A DNA stretch of 64,000 nt from Setoptus koraiensis (GCA_048013815.1 CM106585.1:23746001-23810000); one strand, 5' to 3'; shown: positions 43,506-57,810, counted from the stretch's first letter. Notes: generated from the letters alone by a model not told the origin. Numbers and translations: made by a program.

Positions 43506-46500
43506 TTTGGTGTCTAATCAACAACCGTGACGGTAGCAATTACAATTGTAAAAGTTGCATGTACATGTTTGTTGACACCGATGCCACTGGCTGTTTGCCC
43601 ACTGACCAAGCGACCAGCCAGTGCGCATAATTAGCGACGCTAAATTTTAGCGATATAAGCAAACTGGTGCAATTGATATGCTTGCAACATTGTATCATGG
43701 CAGCGTACATGCTATAAATGCTAATGAATGTAAACATAGGCTGCTTATAACCGGCTCACTGTTACATAATGGCTGTTATATGTAACAACTCGCCAGCGGT
43801 GACAAGAACAATAACTGCAAGTATTTGTTAATATGCACTGCTTATTGATACTATTTATCAAATTATATCACTATTTGAATATCAATTGAATTTCGAAGCG
43901 AATGGCGCAAATGTGCACCGAATGAACCCATTGAATTCATCATTTATTGGAGCCTCTTTGGGTGCACACTGTGTAGCGGGCACTTTGATGGTTGTGTAGC
44001 CAGCCGAGCAGATGACAAGTTGTCATTGACAAGTGATGAGTGCTGCAGAAAATGGCCAAGCTTCGAGAAAGCAGCCAAAAACAAACACAACTGGGCCTCA
44101 TTTCGTGATTGCGTCCTTTTGCGTTTTTTTGCCACCTACAGCTGCTTTCAAATTGTGCTGGCCTCTAATTGTGTAATCTGATGTGCTGCTGTTGGTGCCC
44201 CCACAGGCACTAAACAACGCAACACAACACAACGCAACACATCACAATGGCCCATTCAAATGGCTGGCTGATTATTAATACATGGCCATGTATCGCGGCC
44301 ATCCATCAGAGCCAACACTATGACACCTATTAATATATTGATATACGCATGAGGAGAGTTGCGTTAACTCACCACCAGAAGGAGATGAGCGCGTGAAGTG
44401 AGAGGCCCAGCGAGGCCCCACTAAAACAAAACAACTCAACTCGTCAGCGCAATCGTCCTCAAAAGAATTGTGAGCAAAGCAAAACAAAGCGCAAGTGAAA
44501 AAGTAAATCTATAACTGGAACAAACAACAGGCCCGGTAAGACAGATAAAGCAAATAAGCCTATTTGTCACAACGAGCTACTAATCACCAGAGCCTCGTCT
44601 TGAGAGAGCGAGCCCAACAACCAACAACAACAACCAACAACAACAACCAACAAAAACCAAGAACAACAACCAACAACAAAGCGCCAAACAAAGGGCCGAT
44701 TCGCGATTTGTCACAAGCGAGCAACAACGTGACCTTTTGTGTCGCATCGAAGCTGTGCGACTGTTGCGAACCCCCTGAACGCTTTCGAAGCGCCCCAAAG
44801 CCTCCGACGAATCGCCCGAATCTCAGAAATGTCGCAGTTCTCACGGGATCAGCTTAACAAGATGAAAAGTTGTCACGATGCAGGGTATATTCGTGCCAGC
44901 TGATAGGAGTCTCGAGTGAAGTGTCACTAAGCCAAAGCGGTCAAAGCGTCACTTGTTATGCGCTGGAGCATCAATGGTGCATGACGCAACAAGACAAACG
45001 GCCCCGATGCGCTCGGCTGGATGCCCGTGGCCCGGGTTGTTGCACGCATACAAACAATTGGCACACAATAGACGCAAATAAATCCGTCCATCAAATCGCC
45101 AGCCATTGCAGTGAGTTTTTAATTACGTGCCACAACATCACGTTATGTGATTAAATTGCCCAATGGCCATGTCGTAAGATTGATTTTCCATTTATCACAG
45201 TTATGATTGTTATTTTGTTGCTGTCATTTTCATTGTAAGAGTATATACATTGTAAGGGATTACAGCAAACAACAATTGTGACAATTATAGCTCAGTTAGC
45301 GATAGCACAATTTGTCAGCGCCCCATTGAAACAATGGAGTGGGCCGCTCACCAATTGCAGCAACCATTTCAAATTTGAATCTCGCACCATGATGATGGGT
45401 TGATTCAAACGGCTTATTGGCGTCTAAAATGGGGCCGTCTCAATGTAATGCGTCTAATGCAAGTGGCAACATGGAAGAACCAAAACGTGACACAAGTCGC
45501 TGCGAGCGCAATTGCAAACTGCAGTCACGCCAGTGACCTCTCTCGCTAAAAGTGTCAATCATTACAGTTTTGTGTCTGTTGACACTTGCAAATGACTTTC
45601 ACCTGTCCTTTATACGGTTTATGAGGTGCTGATAGCGACACAATCAGCGTTTGCTTATTTGCATGCTTATTTGTGTATTTGTATGCAGAACAGCCATAAA
45701 TTAGTTGGTATCACAGTGATAACCAGGCGCCAGTTGGCCAATTTCGGGCCTTTCGCTTTCAGCTTTTTTGGCGTTTCTCTTGTTTTTGCCACTTGGCTGT
45801 TTTTGGCTGTGTGTTCGCCAGAGGGCAAGTAGATTCGGCGCCCGCTAATTATTAAAATCGAAATCAAAATTAAAATAAGATCAAATCAACAGCGCGCATC
45901 GCTTCAATATGAGCATATGTAACGTATGTTATGTTGACCTGAGCACCGCGAATGCTGATCCTACGCGACTCGCCAACACTGTAAGCTGCGCAAAATAATT
46001 ATAATCAATATAATTATATAACGGCGAACCTGTCGCGCCTCTCAAAATCATTGGTTCAGTGCTGGCCAGACTGTGGAGGGCACACAACGGCTTACAGCGA
46101 GCAGTCCAATGGACACTGTTGGGGGCCTCATTTCATTTATTTGAAAGTGGTCGCGCAAGAGCGCCAACGGCCGTTGCATTTCATTTAAATAAGCCTATCT
46201 AAACGCTATCCTATAGGTGCTGGCACTATTGTCACCATCACTGGCAGCGTCGACAGCAGCAATGGCAATTCTGGTCGAGCAGAGATTGATTTTCTATGCG
46301 TATAACGTATATGTGTGCTAGTTGCAGGATTATTGTCGCTGGAGGGTGGTTGTTGCGCACGTAGCAGTTACGCAACAACTGCAGTTGTTGTCTAGGCCAA
46401 CAACAGAGACAAAAAACTGACTGGGGCCCCGTTTGTGATGATGATAGTGAAATTGGTTAGAGATGGCGCCAAAATTGTTTGGTGAGTGGCGGTGGCAATG

Positions 46501-46546
46501 GCAATGAGAGGCAGGGCAAAAGTAATTTTTGTTGTGTCTCGCGCTC

Positions 46547-46588
46547 GTGTGTGTGTGTGTGTGTGTGTGAGTGTGTGTGTGTGTGAGT
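46547..46588. repeat. (TG)n microsatellite
   Basis: About 20 GT units with two A interruptions. Confidence 0.9.
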
Positions 46589-47484
46589 GCCAGAGAGCAA
46601 TTGTTGGTGTCAAGCGAGAGTGTCGGCCTGGTATTATCTGCCCTTTTGTATTATCCATTCAATTCACTTATTGCTAATTGGGTATTCGGGTATTTGGCAG
46701 TATGTGAGGCCGCGGCTTGGGTTATAAATGGATCAGCTTCGCATGTGTTGCGTAGGCAAGTTTGCCTAGATGGATGCAAATAAATGGCGAATGTGTGTTG
46801 TCGGTGATATTGCCTGCATGAGACAATATCGCACACGCTTGTGTGATAATAACATCACATATCACATCGTTTGGCGCCTCCGTTGGCCTTGCAACTGCAT
46901 CTATCTACATTTCTACTTTTGCGCCTTGTCATCAATTTGCCATATCTCTTTCTTTCTCCCCTTCTCTCCCTCTCTCTCTCTCGCTCCCTTTCTGTCGCTG
47001 TGCGCAACAACAATATCTCCATAGGTGGTGACACCAGCGATGCCGGCGGTGCCAGAGGTGCCAGCGGTGCGCTAGCAACGAGTGTCTCCCAGAATTCGGG
47101 GGGCTCCAAATTACAACACAATTGGCGAGAAGGAATAAGCAAACAATTGCCAGCCAGCATCAGCCTGGCTGGTTAGGCCAGCCATTAGTGAGCTGCGATC
47201 AGCTGACGATGACAAAGCTGATGGCAAAGTCTCATTATGCCCATTATGTTAAGAACAGCAGCAATTAGATATCAATCATGATGACTGATCTGGCAATTTG
47301 ACCCTCGTTGCCCTCAGCCTGGCTTTGTTTGTTTGTTTGTATGTCTGGATAAATGTTGTCGTTGGCATTGTTGTCGCCGTTGTTGCTGTTGTTGTTGCTG
47401 CTTTTGGTGGCCGTTGTTGCGTCACATTGTCATACTGATTGACTGACTTGGTGACAACTTTTTCTCTGTTCTCTGCTCTTTGCT

Positions 47485-47539
47485 CTCTCTCATCGTGTTG
47501 CCGGTGGCTCGACAAGCCACTGGCAACACGATGAGAGAG
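47485..47539. repeat. Hairpin: 25-bp inverted repeat with 5-nt loop
   Basis: The left arm at 47485-47509 (ending GTGTTGCCGGTGGCT) and the right arm at 47515-47539 (starting AGCCACTGGCAACAC) pair over 25 bp with a single G-T mismatch. The loop is CGACA. It is not part of any reading frame I trust. Confidence 0.9.
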
Positions 47540-48037
47540 GCGCGAGCTGCAACTTGCAACCAATTGAATAATGGCAAACAATAATGCAATTATTGTTTAT
47601 GCAATTAAAACACTAAACGGCCAAACTGATCGCAACGACAACGAAATAACAGCAACAGCAACGGCGCCTTATGTAACACGCCAGTGTCATACAGCCAGTG
47701 TCATACATCTCGGCCGTGTCATTACTGCACGACGACTGCTCGATATGACTATACTAATTGCTTTCATTTCACGTGCACGGGGCCCCCGATGCCGGTGCCA
47801 GTGTCATGAGTCACATGTAATGTAGTCGTCGTGTGACTGCAAATTGCGCTTTCAGCCCTCTTGCGCCAGCCAGACAACATTGTTTGGCCCTCTATTGGCC
47901 GTTTGTGTGTCAGCTGAAAGCAATCGCAATTTCTCTGACTCGGTTGTTTTGCTGCCAAGTGTGCCCAACAGCCAACAAAATAACAGGTCTCGTCTCGGTC
48001 TCCAAATTAACTGTTTTTCTTTAACGGTATCGTAACA

Positions 48038-48081
48038 GCGATTGGTCGGCTGCACTCTCGCCGATGCAACCGACCAATCGC
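48038..48081. repeat. Inverted repeat (12-bp stem)
   Basis: GCGATTGGTCGG at 48038-48049 pairs perfectly with CCGACCAATCGC at 48070-48081. The inner bases CTGCA/TGCAA extend it partly. Confidence 0.8.
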
Positions 48082-49364
48082 AAATCGATGAAGCTGCCAC
48101 GCCAAAGTCAATTGGGGCCATAATCTGCCACTATCACACCGCCTATGTCGCCTCAAGAGGTAGCTATTTTGCACTGGCTGCCAGTGCAACCAACCAACGG
48201 TCTATCTGACAACTGAGACACACTTGTGATAAATATAGAACTGGCTCAATTGGGCCCCTCGACGAGTGCTCGTTGATGCTGCTCGTGGCGGCTTGTGGGC
48301 CCATTTGTAAGACCCGTCGTAAAACGCCATTGTTAGGCGCACAAATGCTCGTGTTGCGCAATGTGAGCGCTCCAAAACTGCAACTCAACCGCCAGCGATG
48401 ATGAAAAGAGATTTGCAGACACGGGGGCCCCATAGAGACGGATAAGAATAAGAAAAGCAGGGATAATAAAAGCAAACTAATTCTGATTGCGCACAACGGC
48501 AGCACAACGGCAACACAACGGCAACACAACGGCGGCCGACTAACGTTTTCAATAATACGCTTTAACACGCCACACTTTCATTTGCTCTTGTCTGTTTGTA
48601 TCTCTCTCGCTGTGTGTCCAAATATCGCACTTGTTCGCCATGCAGTCAATCAAGAAATGGTAATTTTTGTTGATGCACCCCCATACATAGGTTGCGTATA
48701 TTGTGTGAGTGTGTCTAGTCTTGCTCACTGGCCCCCTCGCCCCTCGGCCCTGGCCCGTCGGCCCTCAAGCCGCTCGCCCGCCCCCAGCTAACAAGATCGC
48801 GCGCACTTATTATCTCGACAGGTGCATGCTCGTCCCCAGGCTCGAGGGCTCGCCAGCTAGTGGGCGCCTAGTGGATGGCCCAATGTTTGGCTCGTTGAGA
48901 GGCTCTCCCACCGGCTCGCTCGGCGGCGCGCTCGGCGGCCCGCTCAATGGCGCGCTCAATGGCACGGGGTCCCTGGCGAGATATTATATATTGTTGTGTT
49001 GTTGGCTGCACAATTATCCGTTGCAAAAACAAATTACCACACACGAACCATAACACCGACAACAACAACAGCAACAACAATTGTTGATGATAAACTCTCG
49101 CCGGGTCGCCAACAGAAAGTGCCCGATAGTGCAAACAATGGTGCAACTGGGCAGCCAGCTCAACGAGCAAACGTCAATATACTTATATAAGTAGGCAATA
49201 TAATGCATTTGGTGCCTCTATATAAAATGCAAATAGTCGTGTGCATTTGATCGTAATGGTTGTGGCTCGGGTTGTTGTTATTGTCCGTGCACAGCAACAA
49301 TTGATGACAAGGTGGGGGTGATATTAGATAATTAGATGCTCACCCGAAGCGAATCACCCGACGC

Positions 49365-49450
49365 CACTCGCCCGACACCAAGCGCCCGACGCCAAGCGCC
49401 CGACCCCGAGCAGCCGACGCCGAGCAGCCGACGCCGAGCAGCCGACGAGA
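49365..49450. repeat. GC-rich minisatellite
   Basis: Repeats of GCGCCCGACGCCAA and CGAGCAGCCGACGC, two related 13-15-bp units arranged in consecutive blocks. Confidence 0.75.
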
Positions 49451-49841
49451 GAGCCAGCGTATAGACGATTCTTTTGAAATAAATTGAATCGCAAATTTGG
49501 CTCACTCTCTCCTCGGCACCGTTAATGTTCGCTAAACTAACTCGTTAGCAGTGCAAATCAATCGACTCGCCCCCGTTTTGTTCAGTTTGTTGTTTGCTTC
49601 TTGTTCGTGTGAGCTGCTCGCCAGATAATAGTACCGCTTGTCTGGCGTGCATATTATACCCGGCCCAATAGCGCCCAAGTAGCGCCCAAGTAGCGCCCAA
49701 ATAGCAGCCAAACAGCAGCGGATGGCTGAGGTAATGAAGTGGGCCAAATAGATTGCCCGTTGCTGGCTGCAGTGGGTGGTAATCTCGGAGTAAACTGTCG
49801 ATGCGTTCACACGAGTCGCCTTATATTGTTCGAGGTCTCGT

Positions 49842-49976
49842 CTTGCGTTATCGAGACTTGCGTTATCGAGACTTGCGTTATCGAGACTTGCGTTATCGAG
49901 ACTTGTGTTATCGAGACTTGTATTATCGGGGCTTGTATTATCGAGACTGGCATTATCGAGACTGGTATTATCAGCG
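49842..49976. repeat. 15-bp minisatellite, nine units
   Basis: Nine head-to-tail copies of CTTGCGTTATCGAGA with progressive variation (CTTGTG, CTTGTA, CTGGCA, CTGGTA). Because the unit is 15 bp, a minus frame at 49532-50185 reads through it as DNASL/DNTSL pentapeptides. Confidence 0.9.
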
Positions 49977-51853
49977 CGTCCCACTGTGAGCTCGACGGAC
50001 ACGCAGAGGTGAGCGAAATTCGCCGCAATACCCAGCTGGTCGCCTTGACTTGAACGGTTCTTGAACGGTGAACTCGGCATCATAGTATTTGTTGATAGTT
50101 GACAGCTGAGTGCGCCCCCTCTGCAAACCACCGTATACCACACACTATACGCGACCAACGGATGTAAGACGACGAAGCCCGACAAAATCAGCTTATCTTT
50201 CTACGGCGAGCAACGGATAAAGATCCGGCTGTGCCTGCGATCAATTTACCTTTGTGAAGGCCAGAGGTAACATGATCATCAGCGGCCTCATCTGCGCCTG
50301 GTTGTCGCGTAGATGCGCAGCACAGCACAGCACAACAGTGGCCCACTGTGCGCCAGCATGAATGGGGCCCGATGCAGACCGATTGTTCACCTGTCCGCGA
50401 TATCGCACCGACAGCGACCGACAGTGAACGGCAAAACAGCAAACAAACACATCGGCAAGTTGATGGATCTTGACAATCACACAGCCGCTGTTTGATATAC
50501 CCCAATTGCAGGCAAGACGAAATGAAACTTGTGCCAGTGACTCGCCGGCAGTGAGCGGCTCAAAGGGCCCCAAAGCAATATATTTGGCCATACAGCACAT
50601 ACGGCATACATTGCTGTATGGCATAGTCATGTCCGTTAATTCGCGCCCGTTTGCGTTATGCAAATTGCGCCTTTACCTGCGAATGCATGTAAATTTTGCA
50701 TTGCATTGTGTTATTCGTTGTGTGTGCTGGCGCCCCTTTAATTGATCAGGGCCCCTCTCTTTACAATTTCTTTCAATCTGTCTGTCTGTCTGCCTGTCTG
50801 TTTGGCTCTGCCTGCCTGCCTGCCAGTCTGTCTGGTTTGTTTGGTTGCCTAGCCAATGGCAGACGTGCAACGGTATTATGTAGATGTCGCTCTATTTATG
50901 CCCATGCAAATAGACAAACATTGATAAGTCGTGTCACAAGCTTGTCGAATGGCGCTGAAAGGAGCGGCCTCATTCCAAATTCATTCATTTCCAAATTCCA
51001 AATTCCAAATTGGCCGCTTGATCAATTGTCGACAAGTCGCTTGTTGATTGGGCCTCCGTTTGTCTGTTTGGCTGTGTCTGTTTGGCTGTGTCTGTCTGAC
51101 GTGTTTGCCAACTGTGGCCACAGTTAGTCGTGCGTTGCAAATTGAATGAATTGTGCAAATTGAAAGGGGCCCCTTTCTCTATTTCTCTATTTACAGCGAT
51201 TGTCCGATGGGGAGCACTGTTGCCGGCTTTGTGCTATCAATGGGCTCAGTTGTTGAGCTGTTACAACTGAACACCAGTGCCGGCGCCAGTCACTATGTCA
51301 CAATGGGGCCGAGATGCGGCCCCTAGCCAACAATATCCGTACACTGTATATGTGAGCCGTGTGTCTATTGAATTGAACTTAAGAGCTTGCCCTTAATAAA
51401 TGGTTTCCGTGCTAAGGGTGAAAAAGTGACCCATTTGGGCCATCGTTGCCGATCTTGCCGATCTTGTCAGTCTTGCCGACCTGCCGACCTGCCGATCTGC
51501 CGATATTGCCGACCTGCCGATCTTGCCAGCAGCCAGCAGCCGGTAGCCGGTAGCATGGTGCCAAGACCCAGGCGAGAGGTGTGTTGCACAATAGTTGTAG
51601 CCATGTCGCTATATTTAGTGTCTACCTTGTACCATTGGCGCTAACTACCAGATATTTCGGTATCTCACCAGCTACGTAATGGCGCTGTATCAATATAAAT
51701 ATTTGTCAGCTAGCCCATATAGCACACACACACACACAGGATATATATAGCCTCTAGCATCGGTGTATATGCACCGGTATCCGTAGTAAAAACGAGCATC
51801 TAGAGTGTATATCCAATGGCTATACAGATATACAGCCACTCGTTAATACTATA

Positions 51854-51919
51854 GATACTCGTGATACTCGCGGATACTCGCGGATACTCGCGGATACTCG
51901 TGGATACTCGTGATACTCG
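51854..51919. repeat. 10-11-bp tandem repeat
   Basis: Six to seven copies of GATACTCGCG with GATACTCGTG variants at both ends. Confidence 0.85.
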
Positions 51920-52795
51920 GGGGCGTGCAAGTGGCCCAGTTAAGAGATAGGTGTTAATGATGGCTGAAAGTGTGCGTGTGTGTGTGTGTTAACGATCAAA
52001 CAGTATCAATCATAAGTAGCGTCTCACTCTCTCGCAGTAACCGTTTTATCCAACCAGAGACTAAATCGAGCCGAGGAGCCTCTTTAGAGCTTGCTCAATC
52101 TTTACAAGGAAAAATCCCCGACGACACGTTGGTGCCAGCTCGCCAAGAATGGTCTTAAAGAAGCAAGCGATTTATTTATTATATACCTGGCCCACTATAC
52201 ATGTACATTTACACTGGCACAGCACAGTATCTCATATCTGGCTCTCGTTTGGTTTATATATCGCTGATATAACGCCGATGCTAACAGATATAAAGGATAG
52301 GGGCACGAGCAAGCGAACGAGAGGCCACACACGACAACAAGCAGTGCAAGTGGCTGACATGAGACAGGCCAAGACACAGCCAGAGGTTAGCAGCAAACCT
52401 GGATTTTCCCTGGGGCACTTATCGGGTACGTTCCGGGTATCATGTAGCCTCAGACGGGCTCAGATGGGCGCCCATGCCCGCGTCACAAACGAACCAACCA
52501 GCAGTTTTCTTTCACCTGCCCACACACACACACAAGATGAATGGTTGGAGGCACCTACTAGGGCGTCGATAAAATACATTAGCTCACTCCAACTCGTCAG
52601 GGTCCCCATTTGGCTGGCCTCAGTTAGCTGAGCTAATAGTTGAACCCACGGCACACTGTCACAGACAGCCCCAGACGGTGAACCAAAATACTGTTTGACT
52701 TTGGTGTGATATTCAGTTTCAATTGCAGGCCAAGTGCATTGCTCAAGTCTGGCTCGCTGTTATAATTGCATATATGCGTATGTACATGATACTGA

Positions 52796-52840
52796 TCACC
52801 GATGGATCACCGATGGATCACCGATGGATCACCGATGGAT
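52796..52840. repeat. 11-bp tandem repeat, four copies
   Basis: Four exact copies of ACCGATGGATC. Confidence 0.9.
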
Positions 52841-54408
52841 ATATCATCATATTGAACGTGCCTGTGACAAAATCACAGAAAAGCACAAATCAGCTGCCGA
52901 TGGCGTTGAAATATTTTTGTCAAGCAAAGCTCATTGGCTGAAAACAGCCAACAAAACGGGCACTGAACATGCCAACAATAAGATATGAGATCAAATAATT
53001 ACTTGTCGTATTAGCTGGCTGGCCCTTAATTCATCAATTCTATATGTATGACTGAGGCCTCCATTAATCGAGTCTCAATACTAAACTTGAGAAAGTTGCT
53101 AGTTTAGTGCGATTGAGAATATGGCTAGAATTGGATTAGAATTTGATTGATATTGTCTCGTTGTTTTGTGCCACTAAAGTTGCCTCGAAAGCTGATTAAA
53201 GTTCAATCCGATTTCTCATTCAAGTTAATAAAACCAAAATCTTTTCTTTGTGCCTGTAGAGTTGACATTGATTATGAACTGAATAAATCCTATCTGCGTT
53301 GTCTCGCTAACAGCCACAGACAGTTTAGGTCAACTTGTGATCCAACACTGACGAGTTTTGTAAGTTGTAAGTCTAATATTAGTGCGCACTTTTATTGCAC
53401 GTACGCATAAGATATTGCATCTTGGCCTCGTACTTGGCACGTGACAACTAAATCAATGTGATAAATGACGAGTCATGTCATTTTGTTCATAATATTGTTT
53501 ATGATGATTAGATAGCATATGGTACACATTGGTGTTATAAGTTATATACATACAAGTTTTACATAGCAATGCAGTTATATATAGCCAGCCATATATGCCA
53601 CTAACCAGTGACAGTGGCGACCAGAAACAACAAATCTTGCCAGAGCAGTGCCACTATTTGGACTGCTCAAAATCAGGCTACAACTGGCCGATATTGCTTG
53701 AGACCTATTTTGAATAATTATTTGGCGCCAAAAACGAGCAACCTAAATTAATTGCTCATCATGTGTGTCTATTTAGGTATCATTGCTATTGACAACTCTT
53801 ATCTCGTTTTAACATACCCGCTGCACTTGCTGTAAACACTTGCTCAACATAACTGTTAACTCCATTGATAAATCCCGATCCATCTATTTAGGTTTGGTAA
53901 TGGATATCAAGTGCTGGCTAGTAACGGTATTGGATTGGCGGGTAGGCGCACTTACGCAACATACATACAACATATTAGCACATTGCTTGTGGATAATCCC
54001 ATCGGATTGATATCACTTTATGATGATGATGACGCCAGACAAGTGCGAGACACACACTCAGATTTGAGACATTTTCTAAAGATAACAACAACAGCAACAA
54101 TGTAGTCATACGAGAGATAAATTCAATGTCGATTCTCTACTTAAACTTTCTCTCAACTTTAACCGATACTACACAACATACGCTATGTCATTATAACTAA
54201 AAGCCAGTTAAAATGACGCAACGAGTTCCAGTTTTCTTGGAACAAGCCGAAACAAGCTTGCACTGGCACTGCACTGAATATTTATTTATACCCCAGCCCA
54301 GCCCATCCGAGCCGAACCGAACCAAACGGAGACAGCCTCAGTGAACCCCAGGGCTTCGTTTTGGCCAGCCTCGCTGCTCAGCTGATTGGTGGCTTGCCAT
54401 TAGCTCAC

Positions 54409-54472
54409 TTATACTTGATGTAACTTCTACTCGATGTAACTTGTACTCGATGTAACTTATACTTCATGTAAC
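54409..54472. repeat. 15-bp tandem repeat, four copies
   Basis: Copies of ACTCGATGTAACTTG differing at one to three positions (ACTTGATG, ACTCGATG, ACTTCATG). Confidence 0.8.
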
Positions 54473-56990
54473 TATCTGATCGGATGGGCTTGTGTTGCGT
54501 CGCCAAACAAACGTGTGTGCATAGTGATAAATTTGGCCTCACTGCCGATGGATTTAGTTTTTTCGCTGTTGTTATTAAGAAGTTGAGATTTTTAGGTTGG
54601 GGCCCCGCGTCCCTTTCAAGAATTCCGCCTAATGGGGCCGCCGTCAATAACACGGGCGGCCTGTGTGTACGTATGAGTCGACAAATAACTTATTAGAAAC
54701 TTTCTGAGTGATTTTCTGCCTGATTTTCTGTGTCGACTCACTCTTGTGACTCGCCAATTTGGTCGCTCGCTGCTCACTGATTGCCAGCCATGAGCGACAA
54801 AACAATTTCAACGACAGCAATGAGACAACTGACAATGAGCCTGCAATAAATTTAAACACTGGCGAAATTCAATTTGCCATATCATTTCGTTTGCCGGCGA
54901 CTGTAGCTGGCCGGTTTGTGTGAATTGGGCCCGCGTGAAAGTGAGCTCGTTCACACATTCAGCGCGGCCACTGGCGACAAATGTTGGCCCACAAAAAGAT
55001 TTGATTACGCCCGCCAACAGAGTCCCTCTGTCCGGCTAGAACTGGTTAGAACTGGCCGGAATCTGTTAGAAATGGCCACAACTGGCTCATTGCTATATGT
55101 GACTGGAGCAGAAAATATCCAGCCAGCGCCAATATTTTCTCTTTAAAATATTGGCACTGTTGCTGTCTAGTCACTAGTGGTCACTAGTAGTGACTCACCA
55201 GTAGTGACTCACCAGTAGTGAGGCTCGGCGAGCACGCACACCAACTGGCGACCGTCAACTAGGACAACTAGCGACGATACCCGCAAACACGAGAAGAACA
55301 ACGCGTCGGGCATAATGGCCCAAGAAGAGATATTTACGACAGCTCACAAGTAAGTAATGATTCGAATGATAGAGCGATTCTGTCACTGGGCTCGCTCGAA
55401 GAACAAAAAGAACGCAGCTCCACAACGATTGCTTCTCGTGCTTTTCGTTGCGCAACTTGCAAATTGTAAATTGTAGGCCGAACGGACTTGTGTCGTAATG
55501 AATACGCGACAACAACACCAATCATACAACAACAGCAACACGAGCTCAGGCCATCAGCTGACTGGCAAAGTTTAAAATCGCTCATTGTAGTACGAGGCTC
55601 GTATGTGTCACACAAGTCAAACGATGGCCGGCTAATAGTTGCCAGCAACTAATGACACCGACAAACAAAAACACAACCAGCCATAGAATACAATGATGAC
55701 AAGAAAGATAACACTAAATGACCGCCAGAGCGCGTGCGACCGGCCAGCGACAACAATTTCGCTAGCCATTAGTTAGCAACTTGGGCCCACTATTGCAAGC
55801 ACCTGCCAAGCGAAAAGTTGGCTGGCCTAGCCTAGACAAATTGGCCAGTAGATGGCCAGTTGACAGTTGTCAGTGGCGCGTAGTCATTAACCAGCATTAA
55901 CCTAATGGCCAGCACTAGTGACACCGTCACTTCCGGTGTATCATGTTTACAAGTGTTATGTGATAGTATGAGAGTGGGCGACGCAGTGACACTTATCGGC
56001 ACTTGCAGCCAAGTAAGTTACAGGTATACTTATACCTGCATATGTATTTTAGTTGGTTTAGTTGGTATAGTTGGCTGGCTAGTTGACGGTGCCTACCACC
56101 AGGGCAGCGGCAGTTTTGCGGCAGTTGCGGGCTGCAGCAGCAGCAACAGCAGCAGCATTTGTGATTACGTTACCAACAAAATTGATAACAGCTAGCGACA
56201 TGCAGCTAGCAGAGCAAACAATTGTGACAGCAGATATATTGTCGCCAGGGGCAAAAGTTAATGAGTTGTTGCTCCAATTACCTAATTCAGCTCTTGTTTT
56301 TGTTGTAGCTCGCGTTGTTGTTTGTTTGTTATGAGGCAAGCGTTATTGGGGCCAGCATGCATATACCATACACATATAACTATAAGCAATGGCGTATATA
56401 TGCGACCAGGCCAGAATGCCCATAAGCCATGACTGTCTTTGGCTGCTGGCTTGCCGTTGCTCGTTGATTCAACAGCACACCGTTGTTGTTGTTGTTGTCG
56501 TTGCCGCTGCTGTTGTTGTCGCTGCTGTTGTTGTCGCTGCTGTTGTCGTTGCTGCTGCTGTTGGGTGATTAATTAACGAGGTGTCGCCAATGACAATAAT
56601 CAAATAGCAACTCCACAGCGAGCTAGCGAGCCAACGGTTACAATGGCGAACTGGTTGACCAACTGGTGATATCAGCAGCAAACAGAGCCAAATCATTGTG
56701 AGATGAACCTTCGAGCCCGAGCTTGTTTGTGCTGCAAACTTCACCAGAGAGCGCCAAGACCATTGTTGGCCATTGTTGTTGGCTTGTTAGATGGTTAGTT
56801 GGGCTCGTATGCCAACGGCCGATTGTCGAGAGATTGCCCTTCGAAAGGGCTCCACAATCGCTCTGGCTGCAGCTTAACGAAGTTGCAATCAGCACCAAAA
56901 TGATGGTGATGCTGGTAGCGCCTAAATCTGGCTGCAGCACATATAATGATGATGATAATAATAATAACAATAATCGATAAATAATGTCTC

Positions 56991-57055
56991 TATATCTCGG
57001 CTATATCTCGGCTATATCCCGGCTATATCTCGACTATATCGTTGCTATATCTCGA
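56991..57055. repeat. 11-bp tandem repeat
   Basis: Five to six copies of TATATCTCGGC with CCCGGC, CTCGAC and GTTGC variants. Confidence 0.8.
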
Positions 57056-57505
57056 CGCTTGGCTGTAACTCGCTTGGCGTCTCTGTCGTGGTGCAGTGGC
57101 CATCTCTTGGCTGTGTCCCCCCTCCCAGTCGCTGCAAGACAGCGCCCTGTCCTGTGATAGCGAGCGTTTCTGCTCTACTAAACTCGCGAGTTGCAGCAAG
57201 CCGACCAAGCCAGCCAAACGGCAACAACAATGACAACAACAACGACAACAACAACGATGACAAACGGCAACTGTTATATCATAACTGGAACTGTAATATT
57301 ATAGATGCCAAGCCGTCACCATAAGTGTAAGTACAAGTATCAGCTCAACAACAACAACAACAACAACAACAAAGTGCGACAACACATAACAGAACCGTTA
57401 TATAATCAGTGGGCCCGCGAGCGCGATTGTTGTCATCAGGCTGATGGCCACTGCACTAGCCACTGCAAAACATTGTCACTGAACAAGCTCATTCTTTGTT
57501 GCCAC

Positions 57506-57566
57506 TGTTGTTGTTGTTGTTGCTGTTGTTGTTGCTGTTGTTGTTGTTGTTGCTGCTGTTGTTGTG
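57506..57566. repeat. (TTG/CTG)n microsatellite
   Basis: About 20 TTG/CTG triplets. Both the poly-Cys (plus) and poly-Thr/Ala (minus) frames are repeat products. Confidence 0.9.
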
Positions 57567-57744
57567 GCTGTCGTTGCTGTTGGCGTTAGTTGTAGTGCTC
57601 TGTGCGACTCATCCGATGATACAATGGTATTCGCGCACACACCATTAGCTCGCTGGCAGCAGCAACTCTCTGGCGGAGAATTGCAAGAATGTGCAAACAC
57701 TGGGCCCCGAAAATTGATTAGGACTTGTGCTACAGGCAGACACA

Positions 57745-57751
<7 letters not shown>

Positions 57752-57785
<34 letters not shown>

Positions 57786-57810
57786 GTGTGCGTGTGTGTG
57801 TGTGTGTGGA
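57752..57810. repeat. (TG)n microsatellite
   Basis: About 29 TG units with two C substitutions, followed by a G-run (GGAGGGGGGGG) near 57809. Confidence 0.92.

Noticed and set aside
44363..44410. 48-bp candidate microexon on minus between a GTTTTGTTTTAG acceptor and a GGTG|GTGAGT donor
   Set aside because: Splice-like signals but no frame resembling the missing GABA-B-R2 N-terminus; signals of this quality occur by chance in 27 kb.
45286..45415. tRNA-like A box (TAGCTCAGTTAGCG) near 45290 with GATTCAAAC near 45402
   Set aside because: Spacing of about 110 bp with no intervening cloverleaf and no acceptor stem; not a tRNA gene.
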